Assembly: GCF_036206005.1 (NCBI RefSeq)
Contig: NZ_CP108143.1
Location: forward strand, 6,353,501-6,417,500
Direction: 5' to 3'
DNA length: 64,000 bases
From: Streptomyces sp. NBC_00178
GTDB lineage: Bacteria; Actinomycetota; Actinomycetes; Streptomycetales; Streptomycetaceae
Below are positions 9,180 to 17,717 of the stretch, piece by piece. The notes under the pieces were generated by a model, which was not told the origin of the DNA, did not search any database, and worked only from the letters and a program-made list of their open reading frames with translations. The position numbers and the translations under genes were made by a program. Each line of letters starts with the position of its first letter. Position 1 is the first letter of the stretch.

Positions 9180-9660
9180 CTCGCGACGCCGTTCCGGATC
9201 GATGTCGTGCAGTCCGCCGTCGTCAAGCACAGGTCATCGGTGATCCCCGGTGAGCCGAGGAGGGGACGCCGCGGCTCACCGCGACGAGCGCCCCTCGTAC
9301 CCCTCCAGGGCCGACGCCGGCCTGCGCACGCCGGACAGGTCGAGACCGTTCGTCTGCTCGTCCGGCAGGACGAGCCGCGGAGCCGGCTCGGCGGCAGCGG
9401 TGCCGCCAGTGTGGCACGCAGAAGCTCCCCTCCGGACAACGTCCCCGCGGGGGAGGTCCGAACGGCCCCCTTTGAAAAGGAAATGTGCCAGTCGGGCGCG
9501 GCGGCCGTTGTCCTCGGGCCCGGTGCGAAGCGAGCCGGATCGCGCAGCAGCCGTACGCCCTGCCCCGGCCGCAGCCGTGTGCGCGGCAGCTCGACGCGGA
9601 TCGCCTCGTCGTCCCTCACCGCCTCGACGGTCCGGTCGAGGGCCCCCGGGCGGGACGTCC
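9180..9660 (-). pseudogene. Decayed ABC-F family ATP-binding protein
   Basis: Fragments of an ABC-F ATPase can be read in three minus-strand frames. One frame has AVRDDEAIRVELP (plus coordinates about 9580-9640), the usual text before the second nucleotide-binding domain, then runs almost directly into the signature TLSGGELLRATLAA (about 9395-9445), so the Walker A region is deleted. A frame change gives PRLVLPDEQTNGLDLSGVR (about 9320-9380), a degraded Walker B LLDEPTNNLDL. A further change gives ALVAVSRGVP for ALVAVSHDVP, then GITDDL. With a lost Walker A, three frames and a damaged switch His, it cannot encode a working ATPase. It is of a different ABC-F subfamily from the intact gene at 28458. 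Confidence 0.72.
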
Positions 9661-9869
9661 GGTGTGCGCGGTGCGGTGTTCTCCGGCCGGCTCCCGGGCC
9701 GTCCGCCCGCGCTGCGCCGTCACGCCCTTGGGGGATCGCGCCTGATGACCCACCTTTTCGGGCCGTACCGCTGACGTCTGGAGAGCTTGACGTGGGCGTC
9801 GGCGAGTTCACGCCTCCGGCGCCGTACGTCCGCCTCCGGGCCGCGGTCGTGACCGACGACGACCAGGAC
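9661..9869. other. Non-coding stretch between ABC-F remnant and ssgA-like gene
   Basis: I see no credible coding frame here. The sequence may hold further decayed 5' parts of the ABC-F gene, but I could not recognise them. Confidence 0.4.
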
Positions 9870-10286
9870 TCAGCAGGCCCCGCCGAGCAGGTCCGTCAGA
9901 TCCCCGTCGAGGTCGAGGAACCGGTACTCGTCGCCCACCGGGACGAGTTCCTGAGCGCGTTTCAGGAAGCGGCGCAGCTCGGACGTCCGCACGTGCACCA
10001 TGGCGATGCCCTCGACGGCGTGGAACTCCAGCACCGTGCGGTCGTATCCGAACGGCCGCACCCTGACGTCGCCGACACCCGCGGGGGAGTCCATCCCGGT
10101 GGCCAGGAGCTCCCGGGAGAACTCCCAGGACACCTCGGTGCCTTCGAGGGTCGCCGGTGCCGGGAACGCCATGCGGACGGCGAAGGGGTCCCCGCGGTCG
10201 TAGTGCAGAGTCGCCGGCAGGGTCTCCATCCGCGGTGCGGACGCGACCATGCGGGCCTGCACGGACTGCTCGATAACGCTGGACAA
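9870..10286 (-). CDS. SsgA-like sporulation/cell-division regulator (SALP)
   Basis: 138 residues from TTG 10286, the normal size for the SsgA-like family, which is found only in morphologically complex actinomycetes and steers septum placement and wall remodelling. Family text is clear: LHYDRGDPFAVRMAF (about 27-41), EVSWEFSRELLATG, GVGDVRVRPF, and a C-terminal FLKRAQELVPVGDE segment followed by LDLDGDLTDLL. GGAG six nt before TTG 10286 fixes the start; longer in-frame ORFs upstream are not needed. It is divergent from the YCF48-like gene. Which SALP paralogue it is cannot be told. Confidence 0.88.
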   Translation of the reverse strand: MSSVIEQSVQARMVASAPRMETLPATLHYDRGDPFAVRMAFPAPATLEGTEVSWEFSRELLATGMDSPAGVGDVRVRPFGYDRTVLEFHAVEGIAMVHVRTSELRRFLKRAQELVPVGDEYRFLDLDGDLTDLLGGAC

Positions 10287-10472
10287 GACCTGCTCCCTCT
10301 CGCCTCGGACGACGGCTCCCGCCATTGGAGTAGACGACGGAACTTCCCCGTCCGTGCACTGCCCGGCAGCGTGAGCTGCGTCACCGCCGGGCCGTCCTCC
10401 CCCCGGTCGACTGCCCCGTTTCGCGCGGCGCACCCTGGACGCCCGCGGCGGGGTGGGTTAGCTTCCAGCGCC

Positions 10473-11558
10473 ATGACGGCCATGCGGAAGACGAGACTGC
10501 TGGTGGCACTGGGACTCTGCGGGGCGGCGGTGGCCGCCGCGTTCGCCGGACCGTCGGCGCAGGCGGGAGAGGTGAGGCACCGTCACGGGACGCCCGGGTG
10601 GGAGCTCACGGCCACCGGGACGGACGCACGGTTCCGCGGCCTCGCCGCCGTGGACCACCGCGCGGCCTGGGTCGCGGGGTCCGGCGGCACCGTGCTGCGC
10701 ACCGAGGACGGCGGGAGGCACTGGCGCGACGTGTCGCCGGCCGGTGGGGCCGGTCTGGAGTTCCGTGACATCGAGGCCTTCGACCGGCGCAGGGCGGTGG
10801 CCCTGGCCATCGGCGAGGGCGAGGCGTCCCGCGTCTTCCGTACGGGTGACGGGGGGAAGACCTGGACGGAGTCCTTCCGCAACGACGACCCCCGGGCCTT
10901 CTACGACTGTCTGACCTTCTTCGACAGCCGTCACGGGCTGGCGATGAGCGACCCGGTCGACGGCAGGTTCCGGATCCTGTCCACCTCGGACGGCGGCCGC
11001 AGCTGGCGGGTGCTCCCCGCCGCCGGGATGCCGGTCGCCCAGCCCGGCGAGGCGGGGTTCGCGGCGAGCGGCCAGTGTCTCGTCAGCGCGGGCGGCAGGG
11101 ACGTCTGGCTGGCCACCGGCGGCGCGGCGACCGCCAGGGTCCTGCACTCCGGGGACCGAGGGCTGACCTGGACCGAGGCGGGGCCGGGCATCCCCGCGGG
11201 GGACCCCGCGCGCGGGGTGTTCGGCCTCGCCTTCCGTGACCGGGCCCACGGCATCGCCGTCGGCGGTGACTACCGGGCCGGCCAGGCGTCGCCGGACGCG
11301 GCGGCCGTCACCGCGGACGCCGGACGGACCTGGCAGCGGGCCACCACCCCGCCGCCGGCCTACCGTTCGGGCGTCGCGTGGCTGCCGCACAGCCGCCGGT
11401 CGGCGCTGGCCGTCGGTCCCACCGGCACCGATGTCACGCGGGACGGCGGGCGCACCTGGCGGACGGTGGACACCGGTTCGTACGACACCGTGGACTGTGC
11501 CGCGGACGGCGGCTGCTGGGCCTCGGGCGAGAAGGGCCGCGTCGCACGGTTCGCGTGA
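10473..11558 (+). CDS. Secreted YCF48/BNR-repeat beta-propeller protein
   Basis: 361 residues. Residues 1-32 are a Sec signal (basic RKTR, hydrophobic LLVALGLCGAAVAAAFAG, AQA cleavage). The rest is a run of sialidase-like Asp-box and YCF48 motifs: TEDGGRHW, TGDGGKTW, TSDGGRSW, SGDRGLTW, TADAGRTW and TRDGGRTW, spaced about 45-65 residues, giving a six- to seven-bladed propeller. Related proteins are annotated as oxidoreductases, but no catalytic residues are visible. A -10-like TAGCTT lies 8 nt before ATG 10473, so the mRNA may have almost no leader. A hairpin follows at 11568-11604. Confidence 0.85.
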   Translation: MTAMRKTRLLVALGLCGAAVAAAFAGPSAQAGEVRHRHGTPGWELTATGTDARFRGLAAVDHRAAWVAGSGGTVLRTEDGGRHWRDVSPAGGAGLEFRDIEAFDRRRAVALAIGEGEASRVFRTGDGGKTWTESFRNDDPRAFYDCLTFFDSRHGLAMSDPVDGRFRILSTSDGGRSWRVLPAAGMPVAQPGEAGFAASGQCLVSAGGRDVWLATGGAATARVLHSGDRGLTWTEAGPGIPAGDPARGVFGLAFRDRAHGIAVGGDYRAGQASPDAAAVTADAGRTWQRATTPPPAYRSGVAWLPHSRRSALAVGPTGTDVTRDGGRTWRTVDTGSYDTVDCAADGGCWASGEKGRVARFA

Positions 11559-11567
11559 CACCCGGGG

Positions 11568-11604
11568 CGCCGCCGGCCGGCCGGTGCGTTGCCGGCCGGC
11601 GGCG
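11568..11604 (+). terminator. Hairpin after YCF48-like gene
   Basis: A perfect 14-bp inverted repeat (CGCCGCCGGCCGGC and complement) with a 9-nt loop begins 9 nt after the stop codon. Confidence 0.65.
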
Positions 11605-11645
11605 AACCGGCCTGCCGGGCTCCGGCCGCCTCAAGGGGCGGCCCC

Positions 11646-11651
11646 TAGACT
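11646..11651 (+). promoter_or_regulatory. -10 hexamer of nfi (leaderless start)
   Basis: TAGACT ends 8 nt before the nfi ATG. A start of transcription 6-8 nt downstream would fall on the start codon, and there is no Shine-Dalgarno sequence. Confidence 0.5.
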
Positions 11652-11659
11652 GACCCGCC

Positions 11660-12337
11660 ATGACGACCTTCCGGATGCCCGCCGACGAGGCCGAAGCCCG
11701 CGCCGTGCAGGACGCGTTGCGGCCCCGGGTGGTACTGGACGAGCCGGGGCCGCCGCCCGGCACCGGCCTCGTCACCGGGGTCGACGTGGCCTACGACGAC
11801 GAGCGGGACCTCGTGGTCGCCGCCGCCGTGGTCCTGGACGCCGCGACCCTGGAGGTGGTCGCCGAGTCGACCGCCGAGGGCCGCGTGACGTTTCCGTACG
11901 TCCCCGGGCTCCTCGCCTTCCGGGAACTCCCCGCCGTGCTGGCCGCGCTGGAGGGACTGCCCGTGGACCCCGGCCTCGTCGTCTGCGACGGATACGGCAG
12001 GGCCCACCCGCGCAGGTTCGGGCTCGCGAGCCACCTCGGCGTCCTCACCGGCCTCCCCGTCATCGGGGTGGCGAAGAACCCCTTCACCTTCCGCCACGAG
12101 GAACCGGGCCCGCTGCGGGGCGACTGGGCCCCGCTCCTGGACGGGGACGAGGAGGTGGGGCGCGCCGTGCGCACGCAGGACGGCACGAAGCCCGTGTTCG
12201 TCTCCGTCGGCCACCGCACGGATCTGGACGGGGCGTGCGCCCACACGCTCGCGCTGGCCCGGGAGTTCCGCCAGCCGGAGACCACCCGCCGGGCCGACGC
12301 GCTGTGCCGCACCGCGCTGCGGGAGGCGGTCGGCTGA
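11660..12337 (+). CDS. nfi: Endonuclease V
   Basis: 225 residues, standard length. Endonuclease V nicks DNA at the second bond 3' of deoxyinosine and so starts repair of deaminated adenine. Motifs: GVDVAYDD (catalytic Asp about 36), the strand-separating wedge region FPYVPGLLAFRELP (about 76-89), CDGYGRAHPRRFGLASHLGVL (catalytic Asp about 113) and IGVAKNPF. The start ATG has no Shine-Dalgarno sequence but a -10 hexamer lies 8 nt upstream. It stands alone between the YCF48-like gene and a small membrane protein gene. Confidence 0.96.
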   Translation: MTTFRMPADEAEARAVQDALRPRVVLDEPGPPPGTGLVTGVDVAYDDERDLVVAAAVVLDAATLEVVAESTAEGRVTFPYVPGLLAFRELPAVLAALEGLPVDPGLVVCDGYGRAHPRRFGLASHLGVLTGLPVIGVAKNPFTFRHEEPGPLRGDWAPLLDGDEEVGRAVRTQDGTKPVFVSVGHRTDLDGACAHTLALAREFRQPETTRRADALCRTALREAVG

Positions 12338-12440
12338 CGGCGGCTCCGGCGGGAGCCGGGGCAAGGGCGGGGCGGTTCTGTTGCCAACTGAGTACAAGGA
12401 CGGATGTTCCTCGTCGAACATCAGGGGCAGGCTGGTACAC

Positions 12441-12587
12441 ATGATCGACCACCGCGCACCGCAGATGAGCACCGGAACCGTACGTCTCTCCCAGCGCGGC
12501 GTCGCCGTGGGCATGACCCTGGGCGTCCTCGCGGGAGCCGCCTGGACCGTGTCCATGGTCGTCACGCTGGCGTCCTGGATGAGCTGA
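12441..12587 (+). CDS. Small single-span membrane protein, unknown function
   Basis: 48 residues (24 kept if ATG 12465 is used instead would give 40). One hydrophobic helix, GVAVGMTLGVLAGAAWTVSM, spans about residues 20-44, with a short basic N-terminus and an almost absent C-terminal tail. GGCAGG is about 8 nt before ATG 12441. It ends 29 nt before the convergent oxidoreductase gene. Codon positions are biased as in real Streptomyces genes, but no family was recognised, so expression is inferred only from the start signal and composition. Confidence 0.6.
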   Translation: MIDHRAPQMSTGTVRLSQRGVAVGMTLGVLAGAAWTVSMVVTLASWMS

Positions 12588-12616
12588 CCCCCGGGCCCCA
12601 CCCGGCCCGGTGGCGG

Positions 12617-13807
12617 TCAGCGCTCCGCCGCGACCCGGAAACGCAGTCCCGCGGCCGTGAGCCGCCCGATGAGCGCGTCGCCCATCGCCACGGCGGTCGT
12701 GACCTGGCCCGATGTCGCCGGCAAGTCGTCCAGGGCGAGTGAGAGCGCCGATTCGGCCAGCATCTTCGCCGTCTCGCCGTAGCCCGGGTCGCCGCCCGAC
12801 ACCTCGGTGAACACCCGCCGACCGCCGCCCTCCCCGACGAAGCGGACCGTGAACCAGCTGCGCCGCCTGCGCCGCTCGTCCGGGCCCGTGCCCGGCTCGA
12901 CCCGGGCCGACAGCCAGGTGCGTGCCGCGGGTATCTGGGCGGCGCACAGCAGCAGACCCACGGCCGCGGAACCGCCGAGCGCCATCGGCAGGCGCTCGAC
13001 CGAGGCGAAGTGCCGGTAGCGGAAGTCGGGTCCGTAGCGCTCCAGTGCCCGCGCCGAGCGCTCGACGACGCGCGGGTCCAGGGTGGGCAGGGGCAGCGCC
13101 CAGGTGCCCGTCTCCGGGCTGAAGTGCGGTGACCCCTGCGGGGCGCGGGCCCGGCGGCCGACCAGCCGCGGTTCGTGCAGCCTGCGTTCCCTGGCGGCGC
13201 GCAGCATCTGCGGGCCGCGCCCCATGGCGGTGAGGGCGGAGGCGAACGTACCGCCCGAGAACACGGCGTCGGTGCGTACGAAACCGTCGACGGTCAGGGG
13301 CACGCCCTCGGGAAGCTGCTGGACGGTGAAGTAGGCGCCGAGGTCGTGGGGCACGGAGTCGAAACCGCAGGCGTGCACGAGGCGGGCTCCGGTCTCGCGG
13401 GCCCGGGCGTCGTGCTCCAGATACATCCGGTCGACGAACTCGGCCTCGCCCGTGAGGTCCGCGTAGTCCGTGCCCGCGTCCGCGCAGGCGGCGACCAGCT
13501 TCTCGCCGTACCAGACGTACGGACCGACCGTGGAGGCCACCACGTGTGCCGAGCCCGCCAGTTCGCGCAGGGCCTCGTCGTCGTCGGCGTCCGCCGTCAG
13601 CAGCGGGAGGTCCGCGCAGTGCGGATGGTCCGCGGCGAGGCGGTCGCGCAGGTGTTCCAGCTTCGCGCGGCTGCGGCCCGCCAGGGCCCAGCGGCAGCCG
13701 TGCGGTGCGTGGGCGGCGAGATATTCGGCGGTGAGTGCCCCCACGAAGCCGGTAGCTCCGAAAAGGACCACGTCATAGGGGCGTTCTGCCCCGTTCTGCC
13801 TGTTCAT
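12617..13807 (-). CDS. Saccharopine dehydrogenase-like NAD(P)-binding oxidoreductase (trans-acting enoyl reductase type)
   Basis: 396 residues. The N-terminal Rossmann motif is VVLFGATGFVGALTAEYLA (about 13-31), followed by AGRSRAKLEHL, ASTVGPYVWYGEKLVAACADAGTDYADLTGE and HACGFDSVPHDLGAY, the text of the saccharopine dehydrogenase/trans-acting enoyl reductase family. In mycobacteria such a protein reduces intermediates of phenolic lipids, but in Streptomyces the substrate is unknown. GGAGG six nt before ATG 13807 fixes the start. It is divergent from the acyl-CoA operon and may share regulation with it. Confidence 0.85.
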   Translation of the reverse strand: MNRQNGAERPYDVVLFGATGFVGALTAEYLAAHAPHGCRWALAGRSRAKLEHLRDRLAADHPHCADLPLLTADADDDEALRELAGSAHVVASTVGPYVWYGEKLVAACADAGTDYADLTGEAEFVDRMYLEHDARARETGARLVHACGFDSVPHDLGAYFTVQQLPEGVPLTVDGFVRTDAVFSGGTFASALTAMGRGPQMLRAARERRLHEPRLVGRRARAPQGSPHFSPETGTWALPLPTLDPRVVERSARALERYGPDFRYRHFASVERLPMALGGSAAVGLLLCAAQIPAARTWLSARVEPGTGPDERRRRRSWFTVRFVGEGGGRRVFTEVSGGDPGYGETAKMLAESALSLALDDLPATSGQVTTAVAMGDALIGRLTAAGLRFRVAAER

Positions 13808-13919
13808 GAGTGCCTCCGCGGGGAGCCGGGTGCCGATGTGGCAGGCAGAGGTTAGCCGAGGCGTTCGTGGCGCCGTACGGCCGGGAGGGTCTCGGTGCGA
13901 GAGGATCCCGGGGGAAGCA

Positions 13920-13933
13920 ACTAAGCGCTTGCT
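13920..13933. promoter_or_regulatory. TetR-type palindrome upstream of acyl-CoA operon
   Basis: ACTAAGCGCTTGCT fits the KstR2-type consensus AnCAAGnnCTTGnT with one mismatch (T for C at position 3). It lies 83 bp before the CoA-transferase start and 113 bp before the divergent oxidoreductase start. The match to KstR2 is from memory of the motif. Confidence 0.45.
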
Positions 13934-14015
13934 CGGCCAAAAGGGTTGTGCGGAGCGCGGCCGGTTCTTAGCATCATCGATGTTACATCAGTTGTGTCAT
14001 ACCGCTGGGGGCTTG

Positions 14016-15167
14016 ATGACAACGACAGGGCACGGGTCGCGGGGCCCGCTGACCGGGGTGCGCGTCGTCGAACTGGCCGGCATCGGCCCGGGCCCGTTCG
14101 CCGCGATGCTCCTCGCGGACCTCGGCGCCGACGTGGTGCGGGTCGACCGCCCCGGGGGTTCGGTGCTCGGCATCGATCCCGCCTTCGACCTCACCAACCG
14201 CAACAAGCGTTCCGTCCTCGTCGACCTCAAGGCCGAGGACGGGCCGGCCCAGGTGCTCGGCCTCGTCGAGCGCGCCGACGTGCTGATCGAGGGCTACCGG
14301 CCGGGCGTCGCCGAACGCCTGGGGGTGGGGCCCGACGCCTGTCTGGCACGCAACCCCCGGCTCGTGTACGGGCGGATGACCGGCTGGGGCCAGGACGGGC
14401 CGCTGGCCGACCGGGCGGGGCATGACATCGCCTACATCGCCCTCAGCGGCACCCTGTCCATGATCGGCGGGTCCGGCGGGCCGCCGACCGTACCGGCCAA
14501 CCTCGTCGGCGACTACGCGGGCGGCTCGCTCTACCTGGTCGTCGGCGTGCTCGCCGCCCTCCAGCACGCCCGTACGCCGGAGGGGGCCGGCCAGGTCGTC
14601 GACGCGGCGATCGTCGACGGCGCCGCCCACCTCGCCACGATGATCCACGGCATGCTGGCGGCCGGCAGCTGGCAGGACCGGCGCGGCGCCAACCTCCTCG
14701 ACGGCGGCTGCCCCTTCTACGGCTGCTACGAGACCGCCGACGGCGGGTACATGGCGGTCGGACCCCTGGAGCCCCGGTTCTACGACGAGTTCGCCACGCT
14801 CCTGGAACTCGGCGACGACGCGCCCGACCGCGACGACCCGGGACAGTGGGAAGCGCTGCGCGCCCGCGTCACCGAGCGGTTCGCCAGCCGTACCCGCGCC
14901 GAGTGGACCGAGGTCTTCGAGGGCACGGACGCCTGTACCGCCCCCGTGCTCTCGCTCCGCGAAGCCCCCGGCCACCCTCACCTCGCCGCCCGGGCGACCT
15001 ATGTGGAACACGGCGGCCTCACCCAGCCCGCCCCCGCGCCCCGCTTCTCCGCGACGCCCGTGTCCGTCCGGAGCGGCCCCGCGCTGCCGGGGGCGGACAC
15101 CGAGGACGTCGCCGCGGACTGGGACCTGCCGGGCCTGCGGGCGCACGGGAGGGAACCGGCCCGCTGA
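14016..15167 (+). CDS. CaiB/BaiF family CoA transferase (alpha-methylacyl-CoA racemase-like)
   Basis: 383 residues of the class III CoA-transferase family. The N-terminus reads LTGVRVVELAGIGPGPFAAMLLADLGADVVRVD, then NKRSVLVDLK, DVLIEGYRPGVAERLG, and GHDIAYIALSG and DGAAHLATMIHG later. AGIGPGPFAAML is closer to alpha-methylacyl-CoA racemase than to formyl-CoA transferase, suggesting epimerisation of 2-methyl-branched acyl-CoAs before beta-oxidation. GGGGG lies 4-5 nt before ATG 14016; in-frame upstream starts lack a binding site. It leads a run with acyl-CoA dehydrogenase, thiolase and a FadB-type protein in the same orientation. Confidence 0.9.
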   Translation: MTTTGHGSRGPLTGVRVVELAGIGPGPFAAMLLADLGADVVRVDRPGGSVLGIDPAFDLTNRNKRSVLVDLKAEDGPAQVLGLVERADVLIEGYRPGVAERLGVGPDACLARNPRLVYGRMTGWGQDGPLADRAGHDIAYIALSGTLSMIGGSGGPPTVPANLVGDYAGGSLYLVVGVLAALQHARTPEGAGQVVDAAIVDGAAHLATMIHGMLAAGSWQDRRGANLLDGGCPFYGCYETADGGYMAVGPLEPRFYDEFATLLELGDDAPDRDDPGQWEALRARVTERFASRTRAEWTEVFEGTDACTAPVLSLREAPGHPHLAARATYVEHGGLTQPAPAPRFSATPVSVRSGPALPGADTEDVAADWDLPGLRAHGREPAR

Positions 15168-15239
15168 TGGAACGCTCCGCCGGACCCCGTCCGGCGCGCC
15201 CGATCTCCACCGTCAAGACATGGCTCCAGGGGGCTTGAA

Positions 15240-16382
15240 GTGCAACGGCAGATCTTCACCGACGAGCACGACGCGTTCCGCGCGACGGTCCGCACCTTCC
15301 TCTCGAAGGAGGTCCTCCCGCACTACGAGCAGTGGGAGCGGGACGGCATCGTCTCGCGCGAAGCATGGCTCGCCGCGGGGCGCCAGGGACTCCTCGGCCT
15401 CGCCGTGCCCGAGGAGTACGGCGGTGGCGGCACCACGGACTTCCGCTACAGCGCCGTGCTCGCCGAGGAGTTCACCCGGGCCGGGGTCTCCGGGCTCGCG
15501 CTCGGACTCCACAACGACATCATCGGGCCCTATCTCACCGGCCTTGCCACCGAGGAGCAGAAGCGCCGCTGGCTGCCCGGGTTCTGCAGCGGCGAGACCA
15601 TCACCGCCATCGCCATGACCGAACCGGGCGCGGGCTCCGACCTCCAGGGCATCCGCACCTCGGCCCAGGACAAGGGGGACCACTGGCTCCTCAACGGCTC
15701 GAAGACCTTCATCTCCAACGGCATCCTCGCCGACCTCGTCGTCGTCGTGGCCAGGACGACACCCGAGGGCGGCGCGAAGGGCCTCTCCCTGCTCGTCGTC
15801 GAACGCGGAGCCGAGGGCTTCGAGCGGGGCCGCAACCTGGACAAGATCGGCCAGAAGTCCCAGGACACCGCCGAGCTGTTCTTCGAGGACGTACGCGTCC
15901 CCAAGGACAACCTGCTGGGCGAACGCGACGGCGCCTTCCTGCACCTCATGACCAACCTGGCCCAGGAACGCATGGGCATAGCGGTCGCCGGCATCGCCGC
16001 CGCCGAACACCTCCTGGAGATCACCACCGACTACGTCAAGGAGCGCGAGGCCTTCGGGCGTCCCCTCTCCAAGCTCCAGCACATCCGGTTCGAGATCGCC
16101 GAGATGGCCACCGAGTGCGCCGTCACCCGGGCCTTCCTCGACCGGTGCATCGTCGACCACTCCGAGGGGACGCTCGACGCCGTGCACGCGTCGATGGCCA
16201 AGTGGTGGGCCACCGAACTGCAGAAGCGCGTGGCCGACCGCTGCCTCCAACTCCACGGCGGCTACGGCTACATGGCGGAGTACCGGGTCGCGAAGGCGTT
16301 CACCGACGGGCGCATCCAGACCATCTACGGCGGGACGACCGAGATCATGAAGGAGATCATCGGCCGCTCCCTCCTCGCCTGA
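15240..16382 (+). CDS. Acyl-CoA dehydrogenase
   Basis: 380 residues from GTG 15240, with AGGGGG about 8 nt upstream. FAD-dependent alpha,beta-desaturation of acyl-CoA. Motifs: [15 protein letters not shown] (about 123-137, flavin contact), [41 protein letters not shown] (about 265-285) and the C-terminal [33 protein letters not shown] pattern, in which the catalytic Glu is expected at TEIM. It follows the CoA transferase after 72 nt; both genes share an almost identical GGGGGCTTGA start context. Confidence 0.95.
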   Translation: MQRQIFTDEHDAFRATVRTFLSKEVLPHYEQWERDGIVSREAWLAAGRQGLLGLAVPEEYGGGGTTDFRYSAVLAEEFTRAGVSGLALGLHNDIIGPYLTGLATEEQKRRWLPGFCSGETITAIAMTEPGAGSDLQGIRTSAQDKGDHWLLNGSKTFISNGILADLVVVVARTTPEGGAKGLSLLVVERGAEGFERGRNLDKIGQKSQDTAELFFEDVRVPKDNLLGERDGAFLHLMTNLAQERMGIAVAGIAAAEHLLEITTDYVKEREAFGRPLSKLQHIRFEIAEMATECAVTRAFLDRCIVDHSEGTLDAVHASMAKWWATELQKRVADRCLQLHGGYGYMAEYRVAKAFTDGRIQTIYGGTTEIMKEIIGRSLLA

Positions 16383-16471
16383 CCTCCCCGCTGCTCGGCC
16401 TCGCCGCTCCTCGCCGCTCCTCGCCGTTCCCGCTCCTCGCCGTCCCTCACCGACCCCGAAAGGCAGCTGCC

Positions 16472-17686
16472 TTGAGTACCGAAGCATTCGTCTACGACGC
16501 GATCCGCACCCCGCGCGGCCGCGGCAAGGCCAACGGCGCCCTGCACGGCACCAAGCCGATCGATCTCGTCGTCGGCCTCATCCACGAGATCCGGGGACGC
16601 TTCCCGGACCTGGACCCTGCGGCCATCGACGACATCGTCCTCGGCGTCGTCAGCCCCCTGGGCGACCAGGGCTCCGACATCGCCCGTATCGCCGCCATCG
16701 CCGCCGGGCTGCCGGACTCCGTGGCGGGCGTACAGGAGAACCGCTTCTGCGCCTCCGGCCTGGAAGCGGTCAACCTCGCCGCCGCGAAGGTCCGTTCCGG
16801 CTGGGAGGACCTCGTGCTCGCCGGTGGTGTCGAGTCGATGTCCCGCGTGCCGATGGGTTCCGACGGCGGCGCCTGGGCCATGGACCCGATGACCAGCTTC
16901 GAGACCGGCTTCGCCCCCCAGGGCATCGGTGCCGACCTCATCGCGACCATCGAGGGCTTCTCGCGGCGTGACGTCGACGAGTACGCGGCGCTGTCGCAGG
17001 AGCGCGCAGCGACGGCGTGGAAGGAGGAACGCTTCGCCCGCTCCGTCGTCCCCGTCAGGGACCGCAACGGCCTCCTCGTGCTCGGCCACGACGAGCACAT
17101 GCGTCCCGGCACCACCGCGGACTCGCTCGCCGGCCTCAAGCCGTCCTTCGCCGCCATCGGCGAGATGGGCGGCTTCGACGCCGTGGCCCTGCAGAAGTAC
17201 CACTGGGTCGAGAAGATCGACCACGTCCACCACGCGGGCAACTCGTCCGGGATCGTGGACGGGGCGGCCCTCGTCGCCATCGGGTCGAAGGAGACCGGCG
17301 AGCGCTACGGGCTCACCCCGCGTGCCCGGATCGTCTCCGCGGCAGTCTCCGGCTCCGAACCGACCATCATGCTCACCGGACCGGCTCCCGCGACCCGCAA
17401 GGCGCTTGCCAAGGCCGGGCTCACCATCGACGACATCGACCTCGTCGAGATCAACGAGGCGTTCGCCGGAGTCGTCCTGCGCTTCGTGCGCGACATGGGT
17501 CTGTCCCTCGACAAGGTCAACGTCAACGGCGGCGCCATCGCGCTCGGCCACCCCCTCGGAGCTACCGGCGCGATGATCCTCGGCACGCTCATCGACGAAC
17601 TGGAGCGCCAGGACAAGCGCTACGGCCTCGCCACCCTCTGCGTCGGCGGCGGCATGGGCGTCGCCACCGTCGTCGAGCGCCTCTGA
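16472..17686 (+). CDS. Acetyl-CoA acetyltransferase (thiolase)
   Basis: 404 residues from TTG 16472, preceded by GAAAGG at a good distance. Thiolase active-site text is complete: nucleophile in [11 protein letters not shown] (Cys about 92), NEAFAG (about 330), [15 protein letters not shown] (catalytic His about 360) and CVGGGMG (second Cys about 391). It cleaves 3-ketoacyl-CoA in beta-oxidation. It lies 31 nt before the FadB-type gene, the usual FadA-FadB order. The N-terminal [20 protein letters not shown] is typical of actinobacterial FadA. Confidence 0.96.
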   Translation: MSTEAFVYDAIRTPRGRGKANGALHGTKPIDLVVGLIHEIRGRFPDLDPAAIDDIVLGVVSPLGDQGSDIARIAAIAAGLPDSVAGVQENRFCASGLEAVNLAAAKVRSGWEDLVLAGGVESMSRVPMGSDGGAWAMDPMTSFETGFAPQGIGADLIATIEGFSRRDVDEYAALSQERAATAWKEERFARSVVPVRDRNGLLVLGHDEHMRPGTTADSLAGLKPSFAAIGEMGGFDAVALQKYHWVEKIDHVHHAGNSSGIVDGAALVAIGSKETGERYGLTPRARIVSAAVSGSEPTIMLTGPAPATRKALAKAGLTIDDIDLVEINEAFAGVVLRFVRDMGLSLDKVNVNGGAIALGHPLGATGAMILGTLIDELERQDKRYGLATLCVGGGMGVATVVERL

Positions 17687-17717
17687 CCGTTCCCCTTCCT
17701 ACGGAGAAGACAAGCAG

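Noticed and set aside
9171-10472. Long plus-strand extension upstream of the YCF48-like gene
   Set aside because: It runs through the ABC-F remnant and the ssgA-like gene in antisense; the signal peptide starts cleanly at 10473.
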